Shown one piece after another: positions 23,081 to 34,000 of a stretch of DNA of 56,116 nucleotides. The translations under genes were made by a program, and so were the position numbers. Below the pieces are notes generated by a model. That model worked only from the letters and a program-made list of their open reading frames with translations. It was not told the origin of the DNA and made no database searches. This DNA comes from an uncultured Oscillospiraceae bacterium. GTDB lineage: Bacteria; Bacillota_A; Clostridia; Oscillospirales; Oscillospiraceae. Location of the stretch: contig CALXDE010000265.1 of assembly GCA_944386965.1 (NCBI GenBank), positions 1 to 56,116 of the forward strand, written 5' to 3'. How positions within the stretch are numbered: position 1 is the stretch's first letter; every line of letters begins with the position of its first letter.

Positions 23081-25979
23081 AATCCATCACCCCCTCATAT
23101 CCGGGACCGTAGTTTTCCGGCGCCCTGGTCGGGCCTGTGGTATTCGCCGGGGATGGTTTTGTTTCAACCATTCCCGGGCCGTATTCCATGTTATTCCTGT
23201 TATCCAGTACCTCTGCGGCGGACTCCGCTTCCTGCCTTGCCTCTTCCGCTTGCGATTCCTGTTCGGCCTGCCTGGATTCTTCCGCGGCCTGTTCTTGCCT
23301 CAGCCTTTCGTTATATTCTTCTTCAGAAGGAAGGCTCTGCAGGGCGTTTATCGCAGCTGTTGCTCTGTCCGCGCAGCTTATGTATTCGTCATATTCACTG
23401 AGCATATCCAGCTTTTCCATAAGCCCATCGGTAAGCTCATCCATATTTTCCGGTATATATCCCAAAGAAGAAATCTCTTCTAATGCGTCTTCAAAATCGG
23501 AAATCCTCGTTTCCTTGATCTGATTTTTACGGTCTTCTTCCGCCTGGCTTTCCCGTATCGCAGCGGCTTCCGATTCCTCAATCTCTTTCCTGGACTCATA
23601 ATAAGCAATTTCATCCGCCATGGAATTCCGGATAGCAATGAGCTCATCCCTTTTTGCCGCAGCGCGGTCATACAGTTCTTTTCGTGCTGTCGGGTCATTT
23701 ACCTGGGAAATGATGTTATTGACTTCCTGGAAATCACTTTCAATTACATAGGTATCTTCCACGGATGCGATGACGTTTTTCTCGTATTCTGCGACAGTTG
23801 CTTCTGCTGCTTCTTGACGCTCTGCTTCCAGTTTTTCTTCCAGCGCCTGCGCTTTCCTTATATCCACAGTGGATGAATACAGGTCTGTAATCCCGTTTTC
23901 CGTATGGTCCACTACGGTTTCCGGTCTGTCCCAATCAAGAGGTTCCAGGTCCTTATGGATCTCCTGCATGGTCTTCTGCCAAATAGAGCCGGCATAATCC
24001 GCACCATATGTCCCCGGCATAGCCCGCGGCGTATCATATCCAACCCAGACGCTCATGGTGTAATATTTGCTGTAACCGCAGAACCAGGTGTCCTTATTAG
24101 AGTTGGTGGTACCGGTTTTTCCCGCTGCCGGCATATTAGAAAGCCCAAGCCCCCGTCCGGTCCCGCCAGGGGCGGTAAACGTCCCTTTTAGGATGTCCGT
24201 GATCATATACGCCGTTTCCGGTTCATAAACCTTTTTGCTTCCGGCATTTTCTCCTTCATAAACGACATTTCCGCCGGCGTCCTCGATCTTTATAATGCAG
24301 GTCTTGTTATCGTAAACTCCGTTATTGGCCAGGGTCTGATATCCCTTTGCCATGTCTATGACGCGTAGGCCATCCGTGAACCCGCCGATGGATAAAGCCG
24401 GCACATCATTGTCTACGTATGTAATCTTCTGGAACTTCATCGCATCCAGATAGGAAAGGCCCGTGTCCACACCAATATTCTGCAATACCTGCCATGCTAC
24501 TGTGTTAAGAGAGCGATTTAAGGCTTCCCGGATCGTGACATTTCCGTAATAGCTTCCGGCATTGTCCGGGCCGTCTTCAAATTTGTGGTCGTTTATGACA
24601 GACCCTGGCCAATAAGCTCCGGTATCAAACGCCGGTGCGTAATCAATCAACGGTTTGATGCAGGATCCTGGCTGCCTTGCGGAAAGATAAGCCCTGTTGT
24701 ACTGGTCTTCCGTCCCACGGCCGCCGATCACCGCCACGACATATCCTGTTTGGTTGTCTGTAATGGCCGCCGCCCCTTGGAGCGCATATTTTCCATTTTC
24801 TTGTGTTTCCGTAAAGCGGGCCAAGGTGCTATCCAGTGTTTCCTGTGCCGTATTCTGGATCTCCGGGTCCAGGGATGTGTAAATCTTATACCCGCCGCTT
24901 CTTACTTCCTCCGTTTTTGCGTTATATTCCGTACTGTACCGCTCCTGGTATGCGTCATAATCGGCTTTATCACTGAACGTGTATTGGAATGGGAATCCTT
25001 CCTTTTCCATCAGCGCAAGGGCCGCGCAATGGACGGCATAAGAGGACTGGTATGTTTCCATATTCTCCGGAAAAGACGCCTGTACGATGGTAAGCGGTTC
25101 CGCAATGGCAGCTTCCTTTTCTTCCGCAGTCAGATAGCCGTTTGCATATCCGTTTTCAATTACTTCATTCCTTTTTTCAAGCGCTGCATCCGGATGTTCC
25201 ACTGGGTCATATGTGGACGGGGCGTTGCTTAAGCCTACCAGCATGGCGGCCTGCGCCACTGTCAAATTCTCCGCGTCTGTCCCGAAATAATATTTGCTCG
25301 CGGCCTGTACACCGTAACAGCGGTTGCCGTAATAATTGCTGTTACAGTAAAACTCCATGATCTTCGGCTTGGTGAATTTCAGTTCCAGCTGCGGTGCCAC
25401 GAGGATTTCTATAAGCTTCCGCTTAAAACTCTGCTCCTGCGTCAGATATGTGTTTTTAATTACCTGCTGGGTGATCGTGCTGCCTCCCTGGGTGATTTCC
25501 CCGCGGTTTTTAATGAGTGCAAGCCCGGCCCTGGCCGTGGAGATTAAATCTACGCCAAAATGTTCCTTAAAGCGCTTATCTTCCTGAGAAATATAAAGAT
25601 TCTGCAGGTCTTCACTGATATGTGAGATGTCCACGTATTCAAAATGTCCTGCATTAATAATCCCTACGGTATTTCCCTCTGCATCATAGACGTATGTATC
25701 CTGTCCGCGCATAAAATCCCCTTCCTGCATGGAAGCGGCGATGTCATATGCGCGGCTTAAGCAGTCGTCAATATCCGTTTTTAACGACATATACAAGATC
25801 CCGCCGACAATACAGGATATCACCAGCCCTCCTGCAATAACTGCAAGGATCATTTTAAAGAGGCCGGATACAAACCCGATGCCTCCTGCTATGCATGTGC
25901 CTAAAATATGAAATGCCCGCTTAATGCCCTTTGGGGGCTCTGCTTTACTGTCTAATCTTTTTCTGCTTCTGCCCGGCAC
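23064..25979 (-). CDS. Class A penicillin-binding protein (transglycosylase-transpeptidase)
   Basis: Class A PBPs polymerise and cross-link peptidoglycan. The 971-aa product has a cytoplasmic basic N-terminus, one TM segment (about residues 40-68), a GT51 domain with 'QEDKRFKEHFGVD' and 'QGGSTITQQVIKN' (about 160), and a transpeptidase domain with SxxK ('GSCIKPL', about 437), SxN ('SLNTV') and KTGT (about 619). A long Glu/Ala/Arg-rich coiled coil (about 695-935) follows and is unusual for the family; the end is Pro/Gly-rich. The GTG start follows GAGGAGG. It is under box promoter F and precedes a coupled small membrane protein. A wall-synthesis enzyme on a mobile element suggests modified host envelope growth. 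Confidence 0.95.
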   Translation of the reverse strand: MPGRSRKRLDSKAEPPKGIKRAFHILGTCIAGGIGFVSGLFKMILAVIAGGLVISCIVGGILYMSLKTDIDDCLSRAYDIAASMQEGDFMRGQDTYVYDAEGNTVGIINAGHFEYVDISHISEDLQNLYISQEDKRFKEHFGVDLISTARAGLALIKNRGEITQGGSTITQQVIKNTYLTQEQSFKRKLIEILVAPQLELKFTKPKIMEFYCNSNYYGNRCYGVQAASKYYFGTDAENLTVAQAAMLVGLSNAPSTYDPVEHPDAALEKRNEVIENGYANGYLTAEEKEAAIAEPLTIVQASFPENMETYQSSYAVHCAALALMEKEGFPFQYTFSDKADYDAYQERYSTEYNAKTEEVRSGGYKIYTSLDPEIQNTAQETLDSTLARFTETQENGKYALQGAAAITDNQTGYVVAVIGGRGTEDQYNRAYLSARQPGSCIKPLIDYAPAFDTGAYWPGSVINDHKFEDGPDNAGSYYGNVTIREALNRSLNTVAWQVLQNIGVDTGLSYLDAMKFQKITYVDNDVPALSIGGFTDGLRVIDMAKGYQTLANNGVYDNKTCIIKIEDAGGNVVYEGENAGSKKVYEPETAYMITDILKGTFTAPGGTGRGLGLSNMPAAGKTGTTNSNKDTWFCGYSKYYTMSVWVGYDTPRAMPGTYGADYAGSIWQKTMQEIHKDLEPLDWDRPETVVDHTENGITDLYSSTVDIRKAQALEEKLEAERQEAAEATVAEYEKNVIASVEDTYVIESDFQEVNNIISQVNDPTARKELYDRAAAKRDELIAIRNSMADEIAYYESRKEIEESEAAAIRESQAEEDRKNQIKETRISDFEDALEEISSLGYIPENMDELTDGLMEKLDMLSEYDEYISCADRATAAINALQSLPSEEEYNERLRQEQAAEESRQAEQESQAEEARQEAESAAEVLDNRNNMEYGPGMVETKPSPANTTGPTRAPENYGPGYEGVMDYENYR

Positions 25980-26013
25980 TGTAAATTCCTCCTCTTAATT
26001 TAAACTTGCCCTT

Positions 26014-26070
26014 AGATTAACACCTGAATTTGATAAATGCTTTTCACTTTTTTCACGGATAAACGATTTT
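26014..26070 (-). promoter_or_regulatory. Box promoter F, upstream of the PBP
   Basis: Minus-strand AAAATCGTTTATCCGTGA (26053-26070) precedes TAATCT (26014-26019) by exactly 33 nt; the -35 position reads AAGCAT. Confidence 0.7.
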
Positions 26071-26093
26071 GGACAATATCGCAGTATGACAAA

Positions 26094-26120
26094 GAAAAAA
26101 GGCGTCAAAAACTGACGCCT
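26094..26120 (-). terminator. Terminator of the zinc-ribbon gene
   Basis: Minus-strand AGGCGTCAG and TGACGCCT pair around TTTT, followed by six T; 45 nt after the stop. Confidence 0.85.
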
Positions 26121-26164
26121 GGTCCAATTATGGAATCCCTGATTTCCGGAATTGCAAAATCTGC

Positions 26165-26332
26165 TTACCTTCCAAAGTTCGAAGGGGATGCCATTCCTTT
26201 TCCCATGCATTCGTTATGGATATGGAGTTTGGATCTTCTCTTTGTCTGGATACGCACATGGTCTTCCGTTTCGATTGGTTTTCCGCAGATATCGCAGATC
26301 CACATTTGTTTCTTTGTGCTTGTTGGGTACAT
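26165..26332 (-). CDS. Small zinc-ribbon protein, 55 aa
   Basis: The frame MYPTSTKKQMWICDICGKPI has a CDIC pair and a later HIHNEC, so four ligands (Cys, Cys, His, Cys) for one zinc. GAGGAGG is seven bases before the ATG, a class II promoter lies just upstream, and a strong terminator follows, so this short frame is a complete single-gene unit. The basic middle (QTKRRSK) suits nucleic-acid or protein binding. Function unknown. Confidence 0.8.
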   Translation of the reverse strand: MYPTSTKKQMWICDICGKPIETEDHVRIQTKRRSKLHIHNECMGKGMASPSNFGR

Positions 26333-26367
26333 AACTTAACCTCCTCATATATCTTATATTTTCTTTA

Positions 26368-26396
26368 ATTATGGAAGCGGGTTTTGCTCAAAAAAA
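26368..26396 (-). promoter_or_regulatory. Class II promoter of the zinc-ribbon gene
   Basis: Minus-strand CATAAT (26368-26373) directly after the upstream terminator; the -35 position is a T run without a clear CAAT. Confidence 0.45.
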
Positions 26397-26426
26397 AGAG
26401 AACTGCGCATTACAGTCCTCTTTTTG
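26390..26426 (-). terminator. Terminator of the repeat-module gene
   Basis: Minus-strand AAGAGGACTG and CAGTTCTCTT pair, followed by a T run. Confidence 0.85.
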
Positions 26427-26432
26427 CCCTCG

Positions 26433-27872
26433 CTATGCAGATTTTTTAATAATGATTACGTTGTCAGGTGAATACGGCTTGTTTTTATCTCTGCGGTAAA
26501 CGCAGCTTCCCGGGCCTATTTTATGTCGCTTGCACCATTTCCTGAAGAATTCAATATCTTCAAACCCGCCCGAAACGCCTGCCACGGCTTTCCAGTTTGC
26601 ACGTTTCCGGTAAATGTAATCCATTCGTCTTTTAGGGGCGGTTGCTTCACTGATCATGGCCGAGTGCTGTTTTTTACCTTCTTCCGTAAAAATATCCCAT
26701 ACGCATGTTTCTGGAGAGTAAAAACCTGGTCCAACCTTTTTAAAATCCCGCGTCCCGTCATACCCGCTCATAACAGACCATCTCATAAATTCATCCAGCC
26801 CGTCAAAATCATTCTCTTCTTCCGGGATAGAACGGTATGCTTCACAGATCCGCTGCAGGTCATGGTACTCATTCGCATCCAGGATTTCCAGCCGCTCCGA
26901 TAATGCATACTTACCCAAAGGCAGCTCCGTTTTTATAGCAACACCTTTTCCGGGGTAATAATTTTCGTCAAGCAATGCTTTCGCAAAATCGTCGAATGCG
27001 ATGCCGTTTGGGAACTCTTTTGCATGTTTTGATCTGATGTTATTATATTCTCCCATCAGCTTCGTGTAAGACATCCCATGTTTTACGGCTCCTTCTTTTC
27101 TTAAACTGAAATATACATTGTTTTCGGTAAACGGCTTGTCCCTTTGTATCTTGTGCATATACATTCCTTTATGCAGTTTCCCGGAATCATACAGACGGAT
27201 AATGAAGCGGTAAAAATCATCCCTTTCCCATAGCCTTGGGTCAAGTCTTTTGCGGGAAACCAGGCTTGCATACCTTGCATCAAACTTCATTCCTGTCTCT
27301 TTAAAAATCTCCAAAATTCTTTTTCTTAAGTAAACAGATTCTTTTGACTTTTTCAAGACAGCCGGCTTTCGGCCTCTGGCAAAATAGCAGTTTTCCGGGC
27401 TGTATGGCTTTGACAAATCATACCGCCGGAGCCTCGACTTGTATGGGATAGATCCCGTATAATGTTGCAGCCAATGGTAAAACCTTTTTGTGGATTTCCA
27501 TTCTTCGCAAAGGAAATCTTCACCATAGTATCTTCTGATGTTACTTATGGCACGGCAGAAATCCACCCCGTATTTTTCTTTAAACGGCGCGGCCAGGACC
27601 GGTACGTTTGCGGACAGCATGCAGTTTTCCGGCCCATATGGCTTTGATTTGTCAAAGCGGACCAGTTTCCTTCCGGGAGAAGCCTTCACTTCTTCCGCGA
27701 GCCAGCTGGTGAAGATTTCCGCATCATTCCATTCCGGCACGCAGTTTTTCTTTACTTTTTCGTAAAGCGCTTCTACATCCAGGCCGCTGCCTTCCAGTTT
27801 GTTAAGCTCCTTTTCCACGGAAGCGATGTAATCACTCATTGCGCCGCTGTCCGTATTCTTTTCATTTTTCAT
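26433..27872 (-). CDS. Protein with five AP2/HNH-like 'KPYSPENC' modules
   Basis: The 479-aa product carries a recurring motif: FDKSKPYGPENCMLS, YDLSKPYSPENCYFA, IQRDKPFTENNVYFS, a partial 'GFYSPETCVWD', and RDKNKPYSPDNVIII at the C-terminus. Each is preceded by a helical stretch of 60-100 residues containing aromatic 'F..W' positions ('FTSWLAEE', 'FYHWLQHY', 'FRKWCKRH'). The short motif resembles the 'xxNYxPENCRW' segment found in phage HNH/AP2-type DNA-binding proteins, but the HNH residues themselves are not present. It may be a tandem DNA-binding protein; the call is tentative. It is a single-gene unit with a class II promoter and a terminator. Confidence 0.7.
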   Translation of the reverse strand: MKNEKNTDSGAMSDYIASVEKELNKLEGSGLDVEALYEKVKKNCVPEWNDAEIFTSWLAEEVKASPGRKLVRFDKSKPYGPENCMLSANVPVLAAPFKEKYGVDFCRAISNIRRYYGEDFLCEEWKSTKRFYHWLQHYTGSIPYKSRLRRYDLSKPYSPENCYFARGRKPAVLKKSKESVYLRKRILEIFKETGMKFDARYASLVSRKRLDPRLWERDDFYRFIIRLYDSGKLHKGMYMHKIQRDKPFTENNVYFSLRKEGAVKHGMSYTKLMGEYNNIRSKHAKEFPNGIAFDDFAKALLDENYYPGKGVAIKTELPLGKYALSERLEILDANEYHDLQRICEAYRSIPEEENDFDGLDEFMRWSVMSGYDGTRDFKKVGPGFYSPETCVWDIFTEEGKKQHSAMISEATAPKRRMDYIYRKRANWKAVAGVSGGFEDIEFFRKWCKRHKIGPGSCVYRRDKNKPYSPDNVIIIKKSA

Positions 27873-27926
27873 TTAAAACCTCCATTTTAAGGCATATACT
27901 CAATGCCTGTATTATTTTTCATGAAA

Positions 27927-27955
27927 ATTATGAAGCAGGATGTATTGCAATAACC
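27927..27955 (-). promoter_or_regulatory. Class II promoter of the repeat-module gene
   Basis: Minus-strand CATAAT (27927-27932); the -35 position is weak (GGTTAT), with a CAAT slightly out of register. Confidence 0.4.
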
Positions 27956-27965
27956 TATAGCCGGC

Positions 27966-27994
27966 AAAAAAGGGCGGACAATCATAGCCCGCCC
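27966..27994 (-). terminator. Terminator of the giant surface protein gene
   Basis: Minus-strand GGGCGG and CCGCCC pair around an 11-nt loop, followed by six T. Confidence 0.85.
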
Positions 27995-28001
27995 CGAAAT
28001 A

Positions 28002-31000
28002 TTATTCTAAAGTCACAACTTCCCCGTTTACCGTCCATGCCCCATTCGCATCTACCGTATAGCCGTCAGGCGTTACCGCAGACCGGTACATGGCACCGCG
28101 GTGGCCATTGGATACCTCCTCAAAGTAATAACACCTGCGGAGGCCATCTGCCCCGCGCAGCCACTGCCAGCCGGTGAACATGCGCCCCTGGGTGTTGTCG
28201 GAAACCGGGTTCAGGTAATACAGCCTGCCATCGGTATCCGTAAACCATCCGGTATCCATAATGCCGTCTTCCCCGAAATGGAACCAGTCAATGCTTGACT
28301 GCCCCTTGGAAGCGTCCGCATATGGATTATAGATGTACGCCCACTCATTTGCATACTGCCGTCCGCCGCTGGTGAAGCGCCAGTTCCCTTCCACATCACG
28401 GGACCACTCGCCGGAAATACCGGATATTCCTGGGCCATAGGCGCTGGATGAACCGCCGGTTCCGCTTGGTCCGCCGGAACTTGAGCTTCCGCCGCCACCG
28501 CCGGAGCTTCCTTCCGAACTTCCGCCGGAAGAACTGCCAGACGAGATCTTTGTCCACTTCGGATAAAGGCTTACATCATCCGTAATCGTATCATTTTCAA
28601 AATCCCACGCCTGGGTCAGTGCCTCATCCTTGTACCATCCTCCAAAACGATATCCGCTTCTTACCGGATCCGCAGGCTTATCAATCTTGTCTCCATAAGG
28701 CACTCCGATTACGGTCGTTGTGCCGTCTGCATTTACCACGGTCATCTGAAGGGTGCGGTCGGAATTGATCGTGACGGTGCTTACAGGCCCCGCATAAGAA
28801 ATTTCGGTTTCCTTCATGCGGATTTCATACGTACCGTTTGCAAGTCCCGTCAATTCGCCGTTCGGGCATGCCGTCCAGGAATTCTCTCCTTGTACGCGCC
28901 ACTCCATGCCTGTTGTTACGCCGGCAATCTTACCGTCATCCTTCCCGTAAATGGTTTCGTTGACACCGGACACGGAAACTTCCGTTCCCTGCATCTTATC
29001 AATCGTACCGTCAACTGTCATTGTCCGGTCTGTAATCTGGTATTTTGAGGCATCTGCCCCGGTTAAGGTAATGGAGCGGATGGAAATCTTGCGATTTCCC
29101 GGCATTGCGGAGTCATATTCCGCAGCTGCCACAGCTGCAACCTCATCACCTTCCACAGAATTCTCAATTATAATCGTAACAGGCGCTGTCTGGTTTCCGT
29201 CGTACACCTTGCCGGTGCCTTCCACATGGAATTTTATACTGCGCTTATTGACCGTAACCCTGCACTGGGCAGTCGTTCCAAGCGTGTCTTCCGTAGCAGC
29301 GGCCGTGACACGGATCATGTATTCTCCCGGATCGGCAGGAAGCCCGCTGATCCATTCGTTGCCGCTTATACCGCGGTACTGATAGGAAATGTCGGACTGT
29401 TCATAGTCACCATCCACGATATTAACGGTTACGTCCGGCTCATTGCCGTACTCCCAGTTCCTCGCAGAGATTTCCACCCTTCCTTCAGAGCGGATTCCGT
29501 AATGAGCGTAAAGCACGGTTTCTCCCTGGCAGATGTCTCCTTCTCTTACCTGGATGCCATCCTGCGTGTACCATCCGATGAACGGATTGGAACTGTCAGA
29601 AGAAACAACGGTAGGAAGTGCCGGGTACGGATCACCGGTTCTCACCTGAATGGAATCAGGCACATGCGTCAGGCTTGTCCCGCCGTTTAAGTCGAACCGA
29701 ATCTTATTCATCTGGGCTTCCCATACCGCATACAGGGTAATATTGCCGGAATAATCAACTTCATTTAAGGCCTGTCCGTCCGCATATACAACCGGTCCGT
29801 CTGCCGACAGTGCCCAGCCTGCAAATATATAGCCCGGATTTTCAAACGTGCAGGATTCCAGCGTATCTCCGGACTGTATATCTTCTGCATAGATATTTTC
29901 CATCTCACCGGTACCGCCGTTGGCGTCAAAGCGGATCGCGGGTGTTTCCATCTTAAAGATCAGGACTGCCGTATGGTCTCCGGTAGATTTTGCAGGAAGT
30001 TCCACGGTCCAGGTGTTCAAGTTCACGGCCTGGCGCATTCCATCAAACCAGTCACCGGTGTATCCTACATAATCCTCGTGCAGGCCGGCGTTTCCGTTCG
30101 CCCGGACAGTATCTTCGATTGTATAGGAGATTTCCCGTACAGTTTCCCTGACGCCTTCCACTTCTTTTACAATGGTGAGCGTATAGGAAACGGCAGTGCA
30201 GGTAACATCGAATACATTCGCGCTCGCCTGGTCAACCGTAAATTCCGGCGTGCTGGCATACTTATATCCCGTAATTTCCTTATCAGCTCGGACAACTGCT
30301 CCGTCAGCTGCCATTCCGGTCTGAGTATCCAGAACCGTGCCGTCTGCGGTCACATAACGGATGGTATAGGCGTGTTGCATTTCATCATTATGGGTAATAT
30401 CTGCAGTTGTAGTCCCAGTTGTAGAAGAGAGCCTGTAATTGCCGGCGTCCTTTCCGGTGATCCGGATATTGGAAACCCGGATGGTTTTATCTGTCCCTTC
30501 ATCCGCATTTTCAAAGCCGGCCGTATAGATAAAGGAAATTTTATCATTTCCAACAATGCCATCTGGAGTTATTTTTACTTCTGCATCCGTATTCCCGTCA
30601 TAGACCTTATCAATTCCCTCAAAAGAAAGAGCTATCGTCTTCTGCGTAATGCTGCCAGTTCCAGAAATGACGGACGGAAGCTTGTAGTAATCAGCCGCTT
30701 CGCCGGTCAGTTTAAAGCCTGAAACAGAAAGCTGCTTATTCTGTCCGGCATTCTTATCCGCAAAATAGATGTTTACAGCGGATGTATCGATATCCAGCCT
30801 TCCTTCATCTTCCGGAAGCAGGTTTGTGTATTCGTATTTCCAGCCATATACCAGGGTGGAACCGTCATAAACCTTTTCATCAGCTGTAACAGATATGCCG
30901 AGTTCTCTCTGCTCAATGGTAAACACGTCTTCTGCGGACGTCTCGTTAAAATGCTCGGTTGCTGCAGCTACCGCCCTTACGCGGTAAGTGCCTGGCTTAG

Positions 31001-34000
31001 ACGGAATACTTGTTGAGAAATTATCTGTTCCATCTTTGGCATAATAGAAGGTCATATCCTCGTATTGATAATCACCCGACACATTTCTTACAGCCGGACT
31101 GGAAAGCGGATTGCCATACACGCTGTCATTCATCGTAACTTCGATTTTTCCGTCATTCTTTTCAGCGGTTGTGGAACGGATAGATGCGTAAGCGATACCT
31201 GTTGTATCAGCTAAGCTGTAGTTCCCGCTGTCCGTTCCTGTAATGACAATATTGGATATATTGATCTTCTTATCAATTCCGGGCTCACTTCCTTCGAATA
31301 CAGCCGTATAGGTGAAGGATACGGAATCCCCTTCCAGGATATCGTCGGAAGAAATATTTACCTGCGCATTGGTGTTGGCGTCATAATCTTTATCGACTCC
31401 TTCAAAAGAAAGGAAAATCTCTTTTTTGGTAATCTCCCCGGTTCCTGCAATACGGTCCGGAAGCTTGTAACAGTGTGCCTTTTCACCGATAATCGTAAAT
31501 CCGGTCCCTTCAACAGTTTTGCTTCCTGCATCCGCATCTGTAAAGCTCACCTTTGCACCTGATTTATCAATAGAAATTTTTCCACTATCCTCTTCCAGCA
31601 TATTCCCGTAGTTGAACTGATATCCGGAAACATCCGTGGTTCCGTCATATACCTTGCTGTCAGCGGTCAGTGTAAAGGACAGTTCCCTTTTTGCGATAGT
31701 AAAATTCGCTGTCGCTTCCGCTGCCTTGTAGGCTCCGGTTTCCTTTGCAACTGCCTTTACCGTATAATTCCCCGGTTCTGTCGGCTTTTCTGTTGTAAAA
31801 TCAGAATCGGATACACCCTTGTAGAAGAACGTGTAATCAGATGAAATATAATCCCCAACCACATTTTCGGCTACAGGAGCAGGCAGAGGATCACCATATG
31901 CTCCGTCTGCCATGGACACGCGGATCTGGCCGTCTTTCTTTTCAACAACTACCGGTGTCCATACGGCATAAAGGTTTAAGTCGGAATCCACTGTTGTCTC
32001 TCCAAAAACAAACGGTGTGTTGTCAAGCATCTCCCAGCCGGAAAGCGTAAATCCGTCCTTTGTGATTTCAGGCGCATTCGCAGGAGATGATCCCTTCGGG
32101 ATTTTGGTAGTTCCGACATCTTTTCCATCTGAGTAAAAAGTAATCGTCACCATTTCTGTCACGGAGCTGTCTTTTAAGGTGATTATCGATATATTGGATG
32201 CCCTGTAGTTCCGGGTCTCCTTGTAGCGTACACGATATTCCCCTGCGGAAAGCCCGGTAAGCTCACCGTTTGGACAGGTATTCCATGATTTTCCTCCGTC
32301 GGAGGAATATTCCATGGTTTCATCCAGTCCGCTGATCCTGCCGTTTGTCATTCCAAGGGAAGGATTTGTGCCGGAAATGTCCGGATGGGTATCATTGGCA
32401 GCCTTGTGGATTGTCCCGGTAAGCGTAAGCGGAAGCGATACGGAAAGCTTGTAGTTGCCTGCATCCGCGCCGGCCAGCTCAACATTTGTCACCGTAACAG
32501 AATTGCCGGAAGGATTGACATTTGCATCATCAAACTGTCCGGTTACAACAATCTGCATATCATCGGTGCTGACTGCTGTTTTACCAATGGCGAATACTGC
32601 CGTCGTACTTCCGTCATAAATCTTTTCATTAACGGAAACAGTGAACTTGTTATGATCCCCGTCTACGAGAGCTTCTGTGCTATAATTCAGCATGTAAGGT
32701 GTAATATCCGCATAGGCTTTCCCTACTGCCAATTCATAGCGGTCCTTTTGTTCGCCAGCCAAGGTAATCCCGGTTGCTGTCACTTCCTTGTTGGTTCCGG
32801 CATTTTTATCCGCAAAGTTGAATTTTGCGGCGCTGGTGTCAATGGAAACGTCGTCTCCCTGGATAATGCCTCCGGTGACCTTAATACTGCCTCCGCATGC
32901 AGTGCCGCCGTTATATTCTCTGCTTTCTGCCGTAATATTGGCCGTAAGAACACGTTTATTGACTGTAAAGTCTGCCGTAGCCTCAGCCTGGTTATACGCG
33001 GTCGTGCGCTGGGCGACTGCCTTAACAGTGTATTCTCCGGGAAGTTTCGGGATGTCGGTTGTATAAGTCCCGTCCCCTGCGCTTTTTTCCTTAAAGTAAT
33101 ACACGTAATCGGTGTAATCGCCGGTAATATTCTGTGCCGTCGGTGCCGACGCCGTATTTCCATAGGTGAAATCAGACATGGTAACGGAAATCGTTCCATC
33201 CTTACGGTCACTGACCTTATCGGCAAACCTTGCATACAGGATAAAATCTTTGGTGCTGCTGCAGATTGTATCCGGATATACCCGCTCTCCCGCGACCGGA
33301 TCCGTGTACCATCCGACAAACTCACGGTCAGGGTCATTCGGCGTAAGTTCCATCAGCAGATCGCCGTAACGCTGCCCGGTCGTTATAGTGGCTGTTGTCG
33401 GATAGTTGCCTTTCACTGCTTCCCCGCAGAGGTCAAAAGTGATTTTTACGGTAGCGGTTACGCCGACATTGATTGTGGTCGTAGCGCCCGGAAGGTGGTT
33501 TTTATCCTCTTTGTAACGGAATACATAGGAATTTCCAGACTCAATCTGAATTCCTCCGGTAAGCCCTGCGCAGTCTACATACTCTTCATTTCCTGGAAGC
33601 AGCACTTCCATTTCTCCCGTATATCCGGTAATCATGCCGTCTTCTACGGTAAACAGTGTTTTATCCGGCGCCTTCTGCTGGGCCTTTCGGATGGTAGCGG
33701 TAAGGGTAGCTGTTTCCGTCATTTCCCCATCATTCATTTTGGCCGGGGTTACCGTGCCGACCACATAATTACCGCTGTCCGCACCGGCGAGCGTCACTTC
33801 CCCATCGATCACGACAGGAATGTTTTCTCCCGCATCAACGGATTCAAAATGGCCGTTTACTTTAAGTTCTACATCCTCACCGTTTACAAACGAGGTATGG
33901 CCACAGACATATACATTGGCAGTGTCCGTCCCGTCGTAATCCTTATCGTTGGCCGTCACATGGACATTGATGGTCCTCGGTTTAATGGTTCCGCTTGCAG

